Assembly (NCBI RefSeq): GCF_005280735.1
Contig: NZ_CP040077.1
Coordinates: forward strand, 3,224,001-3,288,000
Direction of reading: 5' to 3'
DNA: 64,000 nucleotides
Origin: Trinickia violacea
GTDB lineage: Bacteria > Pseudomonadota > Gammaproteobacteria > Burkholderiales > Burkholderiaceae
Below the pieces are notes generated by a model, which saw only the letters and a list, made by a program, of their open reading frames with translations, ran no database searches and was not told the DNA's origin. Shown piece after piece: positions 15,971 to 24,180 of the stretch. How positions within the stretch are numbered: position 1 is the first letter of the stretch; each line of letters starts with the position of its first letter. The position numbers and the translations under genes were made by a program.

Positions 15971-18748
15971 TTAGGCCGATAACCCACCCAGCCTCACGAA
16001 CAGGTGCTCCGGCCCGGAGTTGGTCAGGTTGTTGCCCCGCACATACTGGATCGGCCTTGCCGGATCGAGCACAATATCGCCAACCTTGCGGGCCAGAGCC
16101 TTCGTCGCGATTAGCGTCTCCAGCTTGGCGAGCGGCGCGCCAAGGCATTTGTGCATGCCGTTGCCGAAACCCAGATGGCCGCTGGAATCGCGGTCGATGT
16201 CGAACGTCTCGCCCTCGGCAAATTTGCGGCTGTCGCGGTTCGCAGCCGACAGCAGCAATCGCACCACCGCGCCCTTGGGCAGATCAACGCCCGCAACGGT
16301 GGTCGCCTCGGTGGTGATGCGGCTCACGCGCTGGACGGTACCACGGTAGCGCGCCACCTCTTCGACGAAACGGTCAGCGTCGGCGGGGGTTTCGCGGATA
16401 CGTCCCAGCAGCTTCGGCTGTTCGGCGAACATGCGAAAAGCGTTGGCGACAAGGATAGTCGTCGTGTCGTGCCCGGCGATGAAGACGAAGGCGCACAGCT
16501 CCTTCGCTTCCTTTTCCGAAAGCAGCCCGTCCTTCCACATGCGCGCGATATGTCCGCCGATCGACTGGCTGTCGGTGCGAGCGAGCCGCTCCAGCGCTTG
16601 CTTCAGGTAAGCGAAGAAAGCCTGTGCGCTCTGCTCGTCGGTGCCGGTCCCCGGCGCATTGCGGGCGAGGCGCCCGAAGTAGCTAAAGGTCTCGTCCGAC
16701 CAGAACTTCATCTTCTCCTCATCCTCGTTCGGCACGTCGATCATCGTGGAGATGGTCGAGATGCTGAGCGGGATAGCGAAATCATTGACGACATCACCGC
16801 CGCCTTTGGCAATCATCGCGTCGAGCAGGTCCTCCGCCCTTTGCGCGATCTGCTCGATAAAGGGATCGAGCGCGAGCGGCAGGAAGGACGGCTGGACGAC
16901 CTTGCGTAACCGCGAATGGTCGGGCGCATCGAACAGCGTCAGGAACGTCAGCGGTGGCGGGCTGACGACCTCGGAGGAAAACAGCTTCGGGTTGCGGATC
17001 GCCTGGTAGACATCGTCATAGCGCGAGAGGAACCACACGTCCGAAGTCGCCGACTGGCAACGCAGCACCGGCGCGTGCTCCCGCATCCAGCGGTAGTGCT
17101 CGTAAGGGTCACCTTGCGAGCCGTCATCGACCACCTTGAATGGCTCCAGCCCCTCGGGCCAGTCCAGTTCGTGTGAATAGGCCGGAAGGGTCTTGGCCGT
17201 GAATGGGCAGATCTGCGGCACAGCAGACGGGAGAGAGGGGGGCGCTGCAGCCACGGGTGCCGTCTTGCCCATCGCCATACGCTCCAGCGCCCGGCTCATC
17301 GTGGCCTTGGAATGGAGCGCATGCAGCGCAATCACGTCGCGCGCCGCGTTCAGGTCGCCCAGTTCGAAGGCGGCGACAATGTCCCGGTGCTGCTGGACGA
17401 TATCGCCGACAATCTCGATCTGGTCGGTCAGCGCGCGAGCGATGTAGTCCTGCACGGCCAGATGCCGGTAGAGCGCGATCAGCTGAGCGTTCCCCGAAGC
17501 TTCGATCGTGAACATGTGGAAGGCGTGGTTTGCCTCGATGTAGCGCGGAACGTCGGTAAAGCGCCGCCCGGACACGAACTGCGCCGTCGCCTCGGCGAGC
17601 TGGCGGAAGATGATCAATTGCTCGCTCGACAGCCGGCCCATGGTCAGCTGAGCCGCCCCCAGTTCGAGAGCCATGCGCAGGTCGAAGGCTTCATCGACAT
17701 CAACAGGAGCGATGCGCTCCTCGCCGGTCTGGACCACCAGGCCGGTGCCGGCGAACTTCTCGTAATAGAAATTGCACGGTGCCAGCCCTTCGGACGAGAG
17801 AAAGTTGCGCACCGCATCAACCATCGGCGGCGGGCCGCAGAGGTAGACATCCGCATCGCCACCGTTGAGCTGGGAGGCGCTGATGTGGTGGGTCACATAG
17901 CCCTTGTTGGGATGGGCACTATCGGGGCTGGAGACGGTGCAGGCATAGGTGAAGTTCGGCAGGCGCTGCGCATAGGTTTCGAGCCGGTCGATGCCAACCA
18001 GATCCTCATCGCTGTTCACACCCAGGATCATGTGGATCGGATACGGGCTGCCGCCGTCTTTGACGATCTTGTCCAGCATCGAGAGGAACGGCGCGAGGCC
18101 CGTGCCACCCGCCAGGAACAGCACCGGCCGCTCGATGGGGCGCAGGTAGAAGCTTCCCATCGGGCCGCGAAACTCGATTGGGTCCCCTACTTTGGCGCTT
18201 TCGCAGAGCCAGGTCGACATTACCCCTTGACGCACATTGCGCACAAGGAAGGACAAGTGCGGCTCGGACGGCCCCGAGCTGAAAGAGTAGGACCGTGTCT
18301 GATCGGTGTCGGGCACCCGGATGTTGACATACTGCCCAGGAAGGAAGGTGAGATCTGCGCGGTTCTCGAGATCGACCGAGAAGACTATCGTGGTGTCCGA
18401 GGCTCGCTGGCAGGCGACGATCCGTCCCCTGTGGGCGGACAAGCCGGTACCCGAGACATCGGAGTTCGTGGCGATCTGGATCACGCAGTCGGAACGTGGG
18501 CTCATCTGGCAGGTGAGAACCTTGCGGGAGCTCGCCTCCTCCGGGCTAAGCGCATCTTCCACGCAGTCGCCCAGCACGTACTCGCCGGACTCGCAGACCG
18601 CTTTGCAGGTGCCACACACACCATCACGGCAATCGAGTGGAATATTGATCTTGTGGCGAATGGCGGCATCGGTGACGCGCTCGCCCTCCTCGCACTCGAT
18701 GAAGCGGGACACTCCGTCCTCAAAACGGAGGGTTATCTGATGGGCCAT
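15971..18748 (-). CDS. Self-sufficient cytochrome P450: [2Fe-2S] ferredoxin + FAD/NAD reductase + FCD domain + P450 fusion
   Basis: 925 residues in one intact frame with AGAGGAGAC before the ATG. Domains in order: plant-type ferredoxin about 1-95 (C40, C45, C48, C80); FNR-like reductase about 103-340 (FAD motif RSYSFS 152-157, NAD motifs GGTGLAP 214-220 and CGPPPM 304-309), together BenC-like; an FCD domain about 355-490 without a helix-turn-helix, keeping H411, H454 and H476; a linker to about 512; and a P450 about 515-925 with the I-helix AGHDTT (758-763), ExxR (E797-R800) and heme Cys868 in FGNGMHKCLG. All redox motifs are present, so NADH to FAD to [2Fe-2S] to heme transfer within one chain is plausible. 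The order is opposite to CYP116B enzymes. The role is probably ring hydroxylation of an alicyclic acid, since SDR, KstD-like and pobA genes flank it. Confidence 0.9.
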   Translation of the reverse strand: MAHQITLRFEDGVSRFIECEEGERVTDAAIRHKINIPLDCRDGVCGTCKAVCESGEYVLGDCVEDALSPEEASSRKVLTCQMSPRSDCVIQIATNSDVSGTGLSAHRGRIVACQRASDTTIVFSVDLENRADLTFLPGQYVNIRVPDTDQTRSYSFSSGPSEPHLSFLVRNVRQGVMSTWLCESAKVGDPIEFRGPMGSFYLRPIERPVLFLAGGTGLAPFLSMLDKIVKDGGSPYPIHMILGVNSDEDLVGIDRLETYAQRLPNFTYACTVSSPDSAHPNKGYVTHHISASQLNGGDADVYLCGPPPMVDAVRNFLSSEGLAPCNFYYEKFAGTGLVVQTGEERIAPVDVDEAFDLRMALELGAAQLTMGRLSSEQLIIFRQLAEATAQFVSGRRFTDVPRYIEANHAFHMFTIEASGNAQLIALYRHLAVQDYIARALTDQIEIVGDIVQQHRDIVAAFELGDLNAARDVIALHALHSKATMSRALERMAMGKTAPVAAAPPSLPSAVPQICPFTAKTLPAYSHELDWPEGLEPFKVVDDGSQGDPYEHYRWMREHAPVLRCQSATSDVWFLSRYDDVYQAIRNPKLFSSEVVSPPPLTFLTLFDAPDHSRLRKVVQPSFLPLALDPFIEQIAQRAEDLLDAMIAKGGGDVVNDFAIPLSISTISTMIDVPNEDEEKMKFWSDETFSYFGRLARNAPGTGTDEQSAQAFFAYLKQALERLARTDSQSIGGHIARMWKDGLLSEKEAKELCAFVFIAGHDTTTILVANAFRMFAEQPKLLGRIRETPADADRFVEEVARYRGTVQRVSRITTEATTVAGVDLPKGAVVRLLLSAANRDSRKFAEGETFDIDRDSSGHLGFGNGMHKCLGAPLAKLETLIATKALARKVGDIVLDPARPIQYVRGNNLTNSGPEHLFVRLGGLSA

Positions 18749-18767
18749 GGCGGTGTCTCCTCTAGAG

Positions 18768-18808
18768 CCGCCCGAACATACCGCTCCGCTGGCGGTATGC
18801 TCGGGCGG
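18768..18808. promoter_or_regulatory. Long hairpin in the 5-prime leader of the P450 fusion gene
   Basis: Arms CCGCCCGA-A-CATACCGC (18768-18784) and GCGGTATG-C-TCGGGCGG (18792-18808) pair over 16 of 17 positions around a 7-base loop. The element begins 20 bp upstream of the start codon, next to the ribosome site. It could be an operator or an RNA hairpin that affects translation; there is no T-run for a leftward terminator. Confidence 0.55.
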
Positions 18809-18937
18809 GGTGGCGCGCGAGGTAGCCTTGTTTCTCGCAAGCCCCCGGTGGGTTTAGTGACGCCAATTTAGAGCCTGAGCCGCGTTCCCCTCAACGGACA
18901 GAGACGACGTTCACCCGGACAAAACGTGCATTGCACC

Positions 18938-18958
18938 ACTATCTCAATCCGAGATAGT
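18938..18958. promoter_or_regulatory. Perfect dyad ACTATCTC-N5-GAGATAGT upstream of pobA
   Basis: Arms at 18938-18945 and 18951-18958, about 80 bp before the pobA start and within the divergent P450/pobA promoter region. Size and symmetry suit a dimeric regulator site for a PobR-like activator. Confidence 0.45.
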
Positions 18959-19039
18959 CCTTATCCATGACATCGGGTTGTGAAATAGACGTTGTAACCG
19001 GCACACTTGCGCGAAATCAACCCCTTCAGGAGACACTTC

Positions 19040-20212
19040 ATGCGTACGCAAGTCGGCATCATCGGCGCAGGGCCAGCGGGCCTGCTGCTTTCCCATCTTC
19101 TCCATCTTCAAGGCATCGAGTCGGTGGTGCTCGAAGCACGCAGCCGCGAGCAAATCGAATCGACGATTCGCGCGGGCGTGCTCGAGCAAGGCACGATGGA
19201 CCTGTTGACCGAAACGGGCGTCGGGGATCGGATGAAAGCGGAAGGCGCGCTGCACCACGGCTTCGAGCTGGCATTCGAAGGAAAGCGCCGCCGCATCGAT
19301 CTCACCGCGCTGACCGGCAAGTCAATCACCGTCTACGCGCAGCACGAAGTCCTCAAGGATCTCGTTGCCGCCCGCGTCGCCGCAGGCGGTTCGCTTTACT
19401 TCAACGTGTCGGACGTGTCGATTGCGGATATCGATACCGAAGCGCCGTCGATCCGCTTCGTTCACGACGGCGTCGAACAGACGCTGATGTGCGACTTCGT
19501 GATCGGTTGCGACGGCTCACAGGGCGTGTCGCGCGCAACGATCCCCGCCGCGCGGCGCAACGACTATGAGCGCGTGTTCCCGTTCGGCTGGTTCGGCATT
19601 CTCGTCGAGGCGCCGCCCTCGTCGGACGAATTGATCTACGCCCGCCACGAACGCGGCTTCGCGCTGGTCAGCACGCGTTCGCCAAACGTGCAGCGGATGT
19701 ATTTCCAGTGCGATCCGCAGGACTCGGTCGACAACTGGTCGGACGACCGGATCTGGGCGGAGATGCATGCGCGCGTCGACTCGGCGGACGGCCAGCGACT
19801 GATCGAAGGCCGGATCTTCCAGAAGACTATCGTGGGCATGCGCAGCTTCGTATCGACGACGATGCAGCACGGGCGGCTGTTCCTCGCGGGGGATGCCGCG
19901 CATATCGTTCCGCCGACCGGTGCGAAGGGGCTCAACCTGGCCGTATCCGACGTGCGTATCCTCGCGGCTGCGCTGCGGGCTTTTTATCGGGAAGACCGCA
20001 CGGATCTCCTCGATGCTTACAGCGAGACGGCGTTGAAACGCATCTGGCGCGCCGAGCACTTCTCTTATTGGATGACGCGGATGATGCATCGCCTCGATGA
20101 TGCGTCGCCGTTCGAGCAGCGATTGCAGGTCTCGGAGCTCGAGCACGTGACGACGTCGCGCGCGGCAGCGACCGCGATGGCGGAAAACTACGTTGGTGCA
20201 GCGGTGGTCTGA
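19040..20212 (+). CDS. pobA: 4-hydroxybenzoate 3-monooxygenase
   Basis: 390 residues; FAD- and NAD(P)H-dependent aromatic hydroxylase that converts 4-hydroxybenzoate to protocatechuate in the cytosol. GxGxxG (GAGPAG) at 9-14, IRAGVLEQG near 44-52, the substrate-side segment GFALVSTRSPNVQR with the Ser and two Arg positions used by PobA to hold the carboxylate, and the FAD-binding GD motif AGDAAHIVPPTGAKGLNL. The ATG at 19040 follows CAGGAGACACTTC; the frame extends 11 codons upstream without support. It diverges from the P450 fusion gene, so cluster A probably ends in 4-hydroxybenzoate. Confidence 0.95.
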   Translation: MRTQVGIIGAGPAGLLLSHLLHLQGIESVVLEARSREQIESTIRAGVLEQGTMDLLTETGVGDRMKAEGALHHGFELAFEGKRRRIDLTALTGKSITVYAQHEVLKDLVAARVAAGGSLYFNVSDVSIADIDTEAPSIRFVHDGVEQTLMCDFVIGCDGSQGVSRATIPAARRNDYERVFPFGWFGILVEAPPSSDELIYARHERGFALVSTRSPNVQRMYFQCDPQDSVDNWSDDRIWAEMHARVDSADGQRLIEGRIFQKTIVGMRSFVSTTMQHGRLFLAGDAAHIVPPTGAKGLNLAVSDVRILAAALRAFYREDRTDLLDAYSETALKRIWRAEHFSYWMTRMMHRLDDASPFEQRLQVSELEHVTTSRAAATAMAENYVGAAVV

Positions 20213-20837
20213 GCTGCACCCGCGCGTCGCGCGCCTCGGTTGCGCGGCATGCTCAATGCGCGAGCGCCAGATCGCGCATTGCGGCCCACCGGCACTGAAC
20301 CGAATCGAGCATTCGCTGTTTCTGCAGTTGCCCGCTACGCCTGCCACGCAGCTTTCCGATTCTGACGCATTGGCCCCTCTAGACCGGGATGTCAGATCGA
20401 CATACCTTGTTCAGGTCGCTATTCACGACTCTCAGCGCTCCGCGACGGAGAACGCAATCGGGCACAGGGTGCGGGTCATAGGCATCGAATATTGTCTGCT
20501 TCCGACCGGTTGTCCTGAGATTTCGAAGTGTAGATGGCAGAAACCTTCATTAGTCTCTCGACTCAATCGAGCTTGCTCGCCGGTGCGAAAAAACACGATC
20601 CGGCACCAGCATGTCCTGAATTAGGGGCGGCAGTAAAAAAAGACGCAATCCGCAGCAAATCAGCCTCATTAGCTGATTACCTCCCGCACGGCATCCCAAC
20701 GCGCGCGGCGACATGTGCCGGATTCCATCACGAGTCTGCGATGGAGCATTGCTGCCCACTCAGCGACTTCATTGATGTCCGTCTTGCGCAACGGAATCGA
20801 CAAATCTATCGACACCGCAACGGTAGACAACCGGCCT
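20213..20837. other. Intergenic stretch without a convincing gene
   Basis: Apart from the hairpin at 20254-20281 nothing is recognised. Short frames on both strands have no ribosome site or family pattern. Base composition drops compared with the flanking catabolic genes, consistent with a scrap region. Confidence 0.4.
20254..20281. terminator. Hairpin after pobA (CAATGCGCGA / TCGCGCATTG), no T-run
   Basis: Perfect 10-bp stem at 20254-20263 and 20272-20281, 42 bp after the pobA stop. No U-tract follows, so it may act as a weak or Rho-assisted terminator, or it may be a repeat. Confidence 0.4.
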
Positions 20838-21071
20838 TTATCGCGAACTAGCCGAAAGGGCCGACTTGCCCGGGTCCGAGTCCGCACATAGACTGCTCCG
20901 ACGTCGAGGCCCATCTGACTCGCCCCCGTTCACCAATGCGGATTCCAACGCGCGAACAAAACGCTGAAACGCATCCAGGGTCCCATGGACACTTCGGTAC
21001 TCAGTGCCGCCAATCCTGCCATCAAGCACGACCAGCATTCCAGCATCCCGCGCCAACTCGATGATGTTCAT
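20838..21071 (-). CDS. Small hypothetical protein (77 aa)
   Basis: Function unknown. It starts MNIIELARDAGMLVVLDGRI and continues GGTEYRSVHGTLDAFQRFVR, a pattern that looks like a genuine short alpha/beta protein. A strong GAGGAG lies six bases before the ATG. The last 25 residues are Ser/Arg rich and may be an altered tail. It is the last of three tandem small frames on the minus strand (with 21121-21369 and 21382-21650); the other two are damaged. Confidence 0.55.
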   Translation of the reverse strand: MNIIELARDAGMLVVLDGRIGGTEYRSVHGTLDAFQRFVRALESALVNGGESDGPRRRSSLCADSDPGKSALSASSR

Positions 21072-21120
21072 TGCGGTCTCCTCAAAGCGTTACCAGATCG
21101 CCTGTCTATCGACCTGGCGC

Positions 21121-21369
21121 TCACGCCGTAAGCTGATACGCCCGCATCGCCGGCGTGCTCGCGTTTGCGGGGAACACGTTCCACGAACCGTCATCGTGAC
21201 GGAAGAAAACGATGGCCAAATATCCGTCCGGCCGCACCGCGCCGATGCGCACGGAGCGCCTGCGATCCGATGGTGTGCGACTGAACGCCATCACGCGCAC
21301 CGTCACCACCGCAGCAGGCCCAAACCACTTGCCGACCAACGATCACAAGCACTTCTCACCAGACTCCAT
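21121..21369 (-). pseudogene. Small hypothetical gene with in-frame stop
   Basis: A good ribosome site (AGAGGAGAGCGAG) precedes an ATG at 21369, but the ninth codon is TGA; the frame then stays open for 73 codons to 21121. The downstream part (RPDGYLAIVFFRHDDGSWNV) looks protein-like. Either the gene is broken or translation restarts at the TTG at 21339. It lies 12 bp after the stop of the damaged upstream frame and 49 bp before the 77-aa ORF. No family recognised. Confidence 0.4.
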
Positions 21370-21381
21370 CTCGCTCTCCTC

Positions 21382-21650
21382 TTACCCCGGCGCCACCTGG
21401 AGTAGCTTCGGCAACGCTGACGAAAGAGCACGCAAGACCTGCCGGTATGCGTCTGTGGCGTGTCGCCACCCGCGATTGCAATCGGTGAGTCCGGCTTGGA
21501 TACTGTCGATAACGCATCGCGTCGGACAGCACTTGTCGAATCCATCGCGTCATCGAACCGGCCCACGATCGACTCGAATTGCGTCTTCATCCAGCGCGGT
21601 TCGTCGAGTTCCATCTCGCGCGTTACCTGCGTGTTGATGTCCACACAGAA
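21382..21650 (-). pseudogene. Frameshifted small hypothetical gene remnant
   Basis: The first part reads (V)DINTQVTREMELDEPRWMKTQ and ends near RFDDAMDS. A different frame then continues with protein-like sequence (HATDAYRQVLRALSSALPKL) to a stop at 21382. The downstream small gene begins 12 bp later with its ribosome site overlapping, which supports this frame as the true 3-prime end. The 5-prime side abuts GGGGGGTCAA, where a MarR-like remnant on the other strand also ends. Family unknown. Confidence 0.35.
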
Positions 21651-21663
21651 TTGACCCCCCTAT

Positions 21664-21870
21664 GCCATAGCGGCACGTATGCCGGCCATCTTGAGCAGCG
21701 TGCTGGACAAGGCGCGTGCAGGCTTCACGCCCGAGGAAGTCGGCTTTCTCAAGAGCATGTTGAGGCTCATCCTAGCGAACAAGGATGAGCCGACGGGCGA
21801 CGAGGGAAGAGCTCAAGACCGAAGCGATGCACAGCAATCGGGTTGCGAGAGTTGTAAAGGCGCCCTTTGA
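21664..21870 (+). pseudogene. C-terminal remnant, probably of a MarR-type regulator
   Basis: About 45 residues that look like the C-terminal dimerisation helix of a MarR protein (RMPAILSSVLDKARAGFTPE then EVGFLKSMLRLILANKDEP). An in-frame stop lies a few codons upstream at TTGACCCCCC, so the DNA-binding part is gone. The tail after that has no family pattern. The identification is by helix pattern only. Confidence 0.4.
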
Positions 21871-21889
21871 ATCCGCCGACATCGAACCA

Positions 21890-22060
21890 TTAGCCAGCAA
21901 TCTCGGCATCTCCCGGGTCGATTTCCACGCCCCAAATCTTATCCATGTCCGCCGCATCAAAAAGATCCCAATCGATCGCACGAGCTTTTGCAATTGAGCT
22001 CGGTACGCGTGGTGGCCACGCCTTGACTCTCGGCTTGCAGCAAGCCTGAATTTCTTTTCA
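21890..22060 (-). pseudogene. C-terminal fragment of an unknown protein
   Basis: An open minus-strand frame ends at TAA (21890-21892). It reads ARAIDWDLFDAADMDKIWGV then EIDPGDAEIAG, with the acidic/aromatic composition of real protein. No start is visible, and further upstream the sequence runs into the TniQ remnant. The parent gene was not recognised. Confidence 0.25.
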
Positions 22061-22089
22061 GCTTCCCGGGCGCATCGGCTCATCGTGGC

Positions 22090-22238
22090 TACAACCCAGC
22101 TTGTGTAGCGCAGAATCGTTCCCACGCCAGTTCGACCGTCATCCGGTAGGACTCACTACACGGCCGAACCAACTCCCGAATGCCTCATCCTCGAATGGGC
22201 GCGGCGCGTAAGGCAAGGGCTGCAGGTTATCGCATGCT
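22090..22238 (-). pseudogene. tniQ: tniQ remnant (N-terminal part, frameshifted)
   Basis: Two frames together encode a TniQ N-terminus: DNLQPLPYAPRPFEDEAFGSW FGR in one, then MTVELAWERFCATQAGL in another, ending at a TAG. A short deletion at the start codon and another shift inside destroy the gene. TniQ is the targeting subunit of Tn5053/Tn402-like and Tn7-like transposons. It immediately follows and overlaps the tniB remnant, the normal gene order. Confidence 0.6.
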
Positions 22239-22616
22239 TGTTGAAGCGACATCTTTCAAATGCTCAAGCGTGATAGATTCGTGCGCTCTGCCGATTGCCA
22301 ATTCAGCTGCAGCGTTTAAGATCCTGGAAATTTCTCCTGTTAGGCCGCCGCTTACGGCAAGGACATGCTGCGCGATCTCACGCTGCGCCAGGTCGGACGG
22401 AAGGCGCAGTGGCAGGATTCGCTCGGAGGCCGCCAGCAAGCGCCGGAATGCTTCGCTCTCGCGCCAGCGCGGCACTTCGAACGGCGTGAACCGGCTCACC
22501 ATCCGCGCGTCGGTTTGCAGGGCGATAACTGCATCGCGGGTGCCGACCAGCACCATGCCGCCCTGAAGGTCGTTGGCGAGGAATTTGAGTAGATTAAGCG
22601 AAGCGCGGGCCGCCAC
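22227..22616 (-). pseudogene. tniB: tniB remnant (C-terminal ATPase part)
   Basis: 129 codons matching the C-terminal half of TniB/TnsC-like AAA ATPases: ARASLNLLKFLANDLQGGMV, VGTRDAVIALQTD, MVSRFTPFEVPRW and SGGLTGEISRILNAAAELAI. The N-terminal Walker A region is missing. Homology begins only about 6 bp after the stop codon of the EmrB-type gene at 22623, so that gene marks the truncation point. It is followed by a damaged tniQ. Confidence 0.8.
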
Positions 22617-22622
22617 GGCAGG

Positions 22623-24161
22623 TCAATCCATCACGGCGTGCGCGAGCGTTTCGCCGTCGACCTTCCTTGCCGGCCGGATCAGCAGCACGAGCGGAATGAC
22701 GAGCAGAGTCGCAACGAACATCAGCTTGAAGTCGTTCAGATACGCAATCATCGAAGCCTGCTGCGTAATCGACTGGTTCAGCACGGCGATGTCGTAGTGC
22801 GATCCGTTGGCGAGCATCGGCTGCATCGCAGGATTGAACGGGTTGACGTTCGCCGCCAGGTCCGCGTGCGCGATCTGGGTGCCACGCGTCATCAGCGTCT
22901 GCACGATCGAAATGCCGATACTGCTGCCGATATTGCGCATCAGACTGTAGGTTGCCGTGCCGTCAGCGCGCAACGCGGGTGTCAACGTCGAAAAGGTCAG
23001 CGTGCTCAACGGCACGAACACGAGACCGAGACCGAAGCCTTGGACCACGCCCGGCCAGACGATATCGGATTCTGCCAGCACGATTGTGTAGTGCATCATC
23101 TGCCATAGCGCGAACGCGGAGATCAAGAAGCCCGCGAGGAGGATCAGGCGCGCATCGAGCCGCTTGAGTAGACGACCGGCTAACAGCATGGCGACCATCG
23201 TGCCGGCGCCGCTCGGCGCGGTGACGAGTCCGGTCGTCGCGACCGGATAGTTCATCAGGTTCTGCAGCATCGGCGGCAGCAGGGCTCGGGTTGCATACAT
23301 CACGGCGCCAATCACGAAGATGAAGAAGATGCCGGTGGCGAAGTTGCGATCCTTCAACAGTTCATACCTGAAGAACGAGGTCTTTCCTGCCGTCGCCGTA
23401 TGCGCCAGAAAGAAGGCGAAGCTGATCGCGGCGGCGAGCGCCTCGATGACGATCTCATGCGAGCCGAACCAGTCAAGCTGCTCACCGCGATCTAGCATCG
23501 CCTGGAGTGCGCCGATCGCGAGACTCAACGTCGCGAAGCCGAACAGGTCAAACTTCGCATCATGCCGCGTAGGCCTGGCCGGGAGGAACGTCAGCACGCC
23601 GAAGAGCGCAAACGCGCCGATCGGCACGTTGATAAAGAATACCCAGCGCCAGTTGTAGCTGTCGGTGAGCCATCCGCCGAGTGTCGGGCCGAGAACCGGC
23701 CCGACCATCACGCCCATGCCCCACACCGCCATAGCCTGACCCTGCTTTTCGCGGGGATTGATGTCGAGCAGGATCGATTGCGACAGCGGCACCAGCGATG
23801 CCCCAAAAATACCCTGCAGCAGGCGCGATCCCACGATCTGCGGCAGCGTTTCGGACAGTCCGCACAGCGCGGAGGCAACCGTGAAGCCCGCAATCGAGAG
23901 CGCCAGCAGGCGCTTGACGCTCAGCCGGTCCGAGAGCCAGCCGGTCAACGGCGTCGCGATCGCGGCGGCCACGATATATGAGGTCAACACCCACGTGATT
24001 TCGTCCTGCGAAGCCGACAGGCTGCCCTGCATATGCGGCAGCGCCACGTTGGCGATCGTGCTGTCTAGCGTCTGGATCAGGGTGGCGAGCATGATCGAAA
24101 TGGTGATCATGGGCCGGTTGAGCGGCACGGTAGCGCTCCCTGACGGCGATTCGGGGGACAT
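22623..24161 (-). CDS. DHA2-family (EmrB/QacA-type) multidrug efflux MFS transporter
   Basis: 512 residues with about 14 hydrophobic helices. Typical motifs are MITISIMLATLIQTLDSTIA at helix 1, ADRL-like GWLSDRLSVKRLL, and the helix 5 motif C (GVMVGPVLGPTLGGWL). It exports hydrophobic drugs or organic acids, often with EmrA and TolC partners, which are absent here. It diverges from the MarR gene at 24333 and a perfect MarR-type dyad lies 20 bp before its start. No clear ribosome site precedes the ATG at 24161; the Met at residue 18 is an alternative. Its 3-prime end abuts the tniB remnant. Confidence 0.92.
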   Translation of the reverse strand: MSPESPSGSATVPLNRPMITISIMLATLIQTLDSTIANVALPHMQGSLSASQDEITWVLTSYIVAAAIATPLTGWLSDRLSVKRLLALSIAGFTVASALCGLSETLPQIVGSRLLQGIFGASLVPLSQSILLDINPREKQGQAMAVWGMGVMVGPVLGPTLGGWLTDSYNWRWVFFINVPIGAFALFGVLTFLPARPTRHDAKFDLFGFATLSLAIGALQAMLDRGEQLDWFGSHEIVIEALAAAISFAFFLAHTATAGKTSFFRYELLKDRNFATGIFFIFVIGAVMYATRALLPPMLQNLMNYPVATTGLVTAPSGAGTMVAMLLAGRLLKRLDARLILLAGFLISAFALWQMMHYTIVLAESDIVWPGVVQGFGLGLVFVPLSTLTFSTLTPALRADGTATYSLMRNIGSSIGISIVQTLMTRGTQIAHADLAANVNPFNPAMQPMLANGSHYDIAVLNQSITQQASMIAYLNDFKLMFVATLLVIPLVLLIRPARKVDGETLAHAVMD

Positions 24162-24180
24162 GCGGGTGGAGTGGCCTTAA

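Noticed and set aside
15971..18748. BenC-like part as reductase of a ring-hydroxylating dioxygenase
   Set aside because: No Rieske oxygenase subunits exist in the window, and the frame continues without break into FCD and P450.
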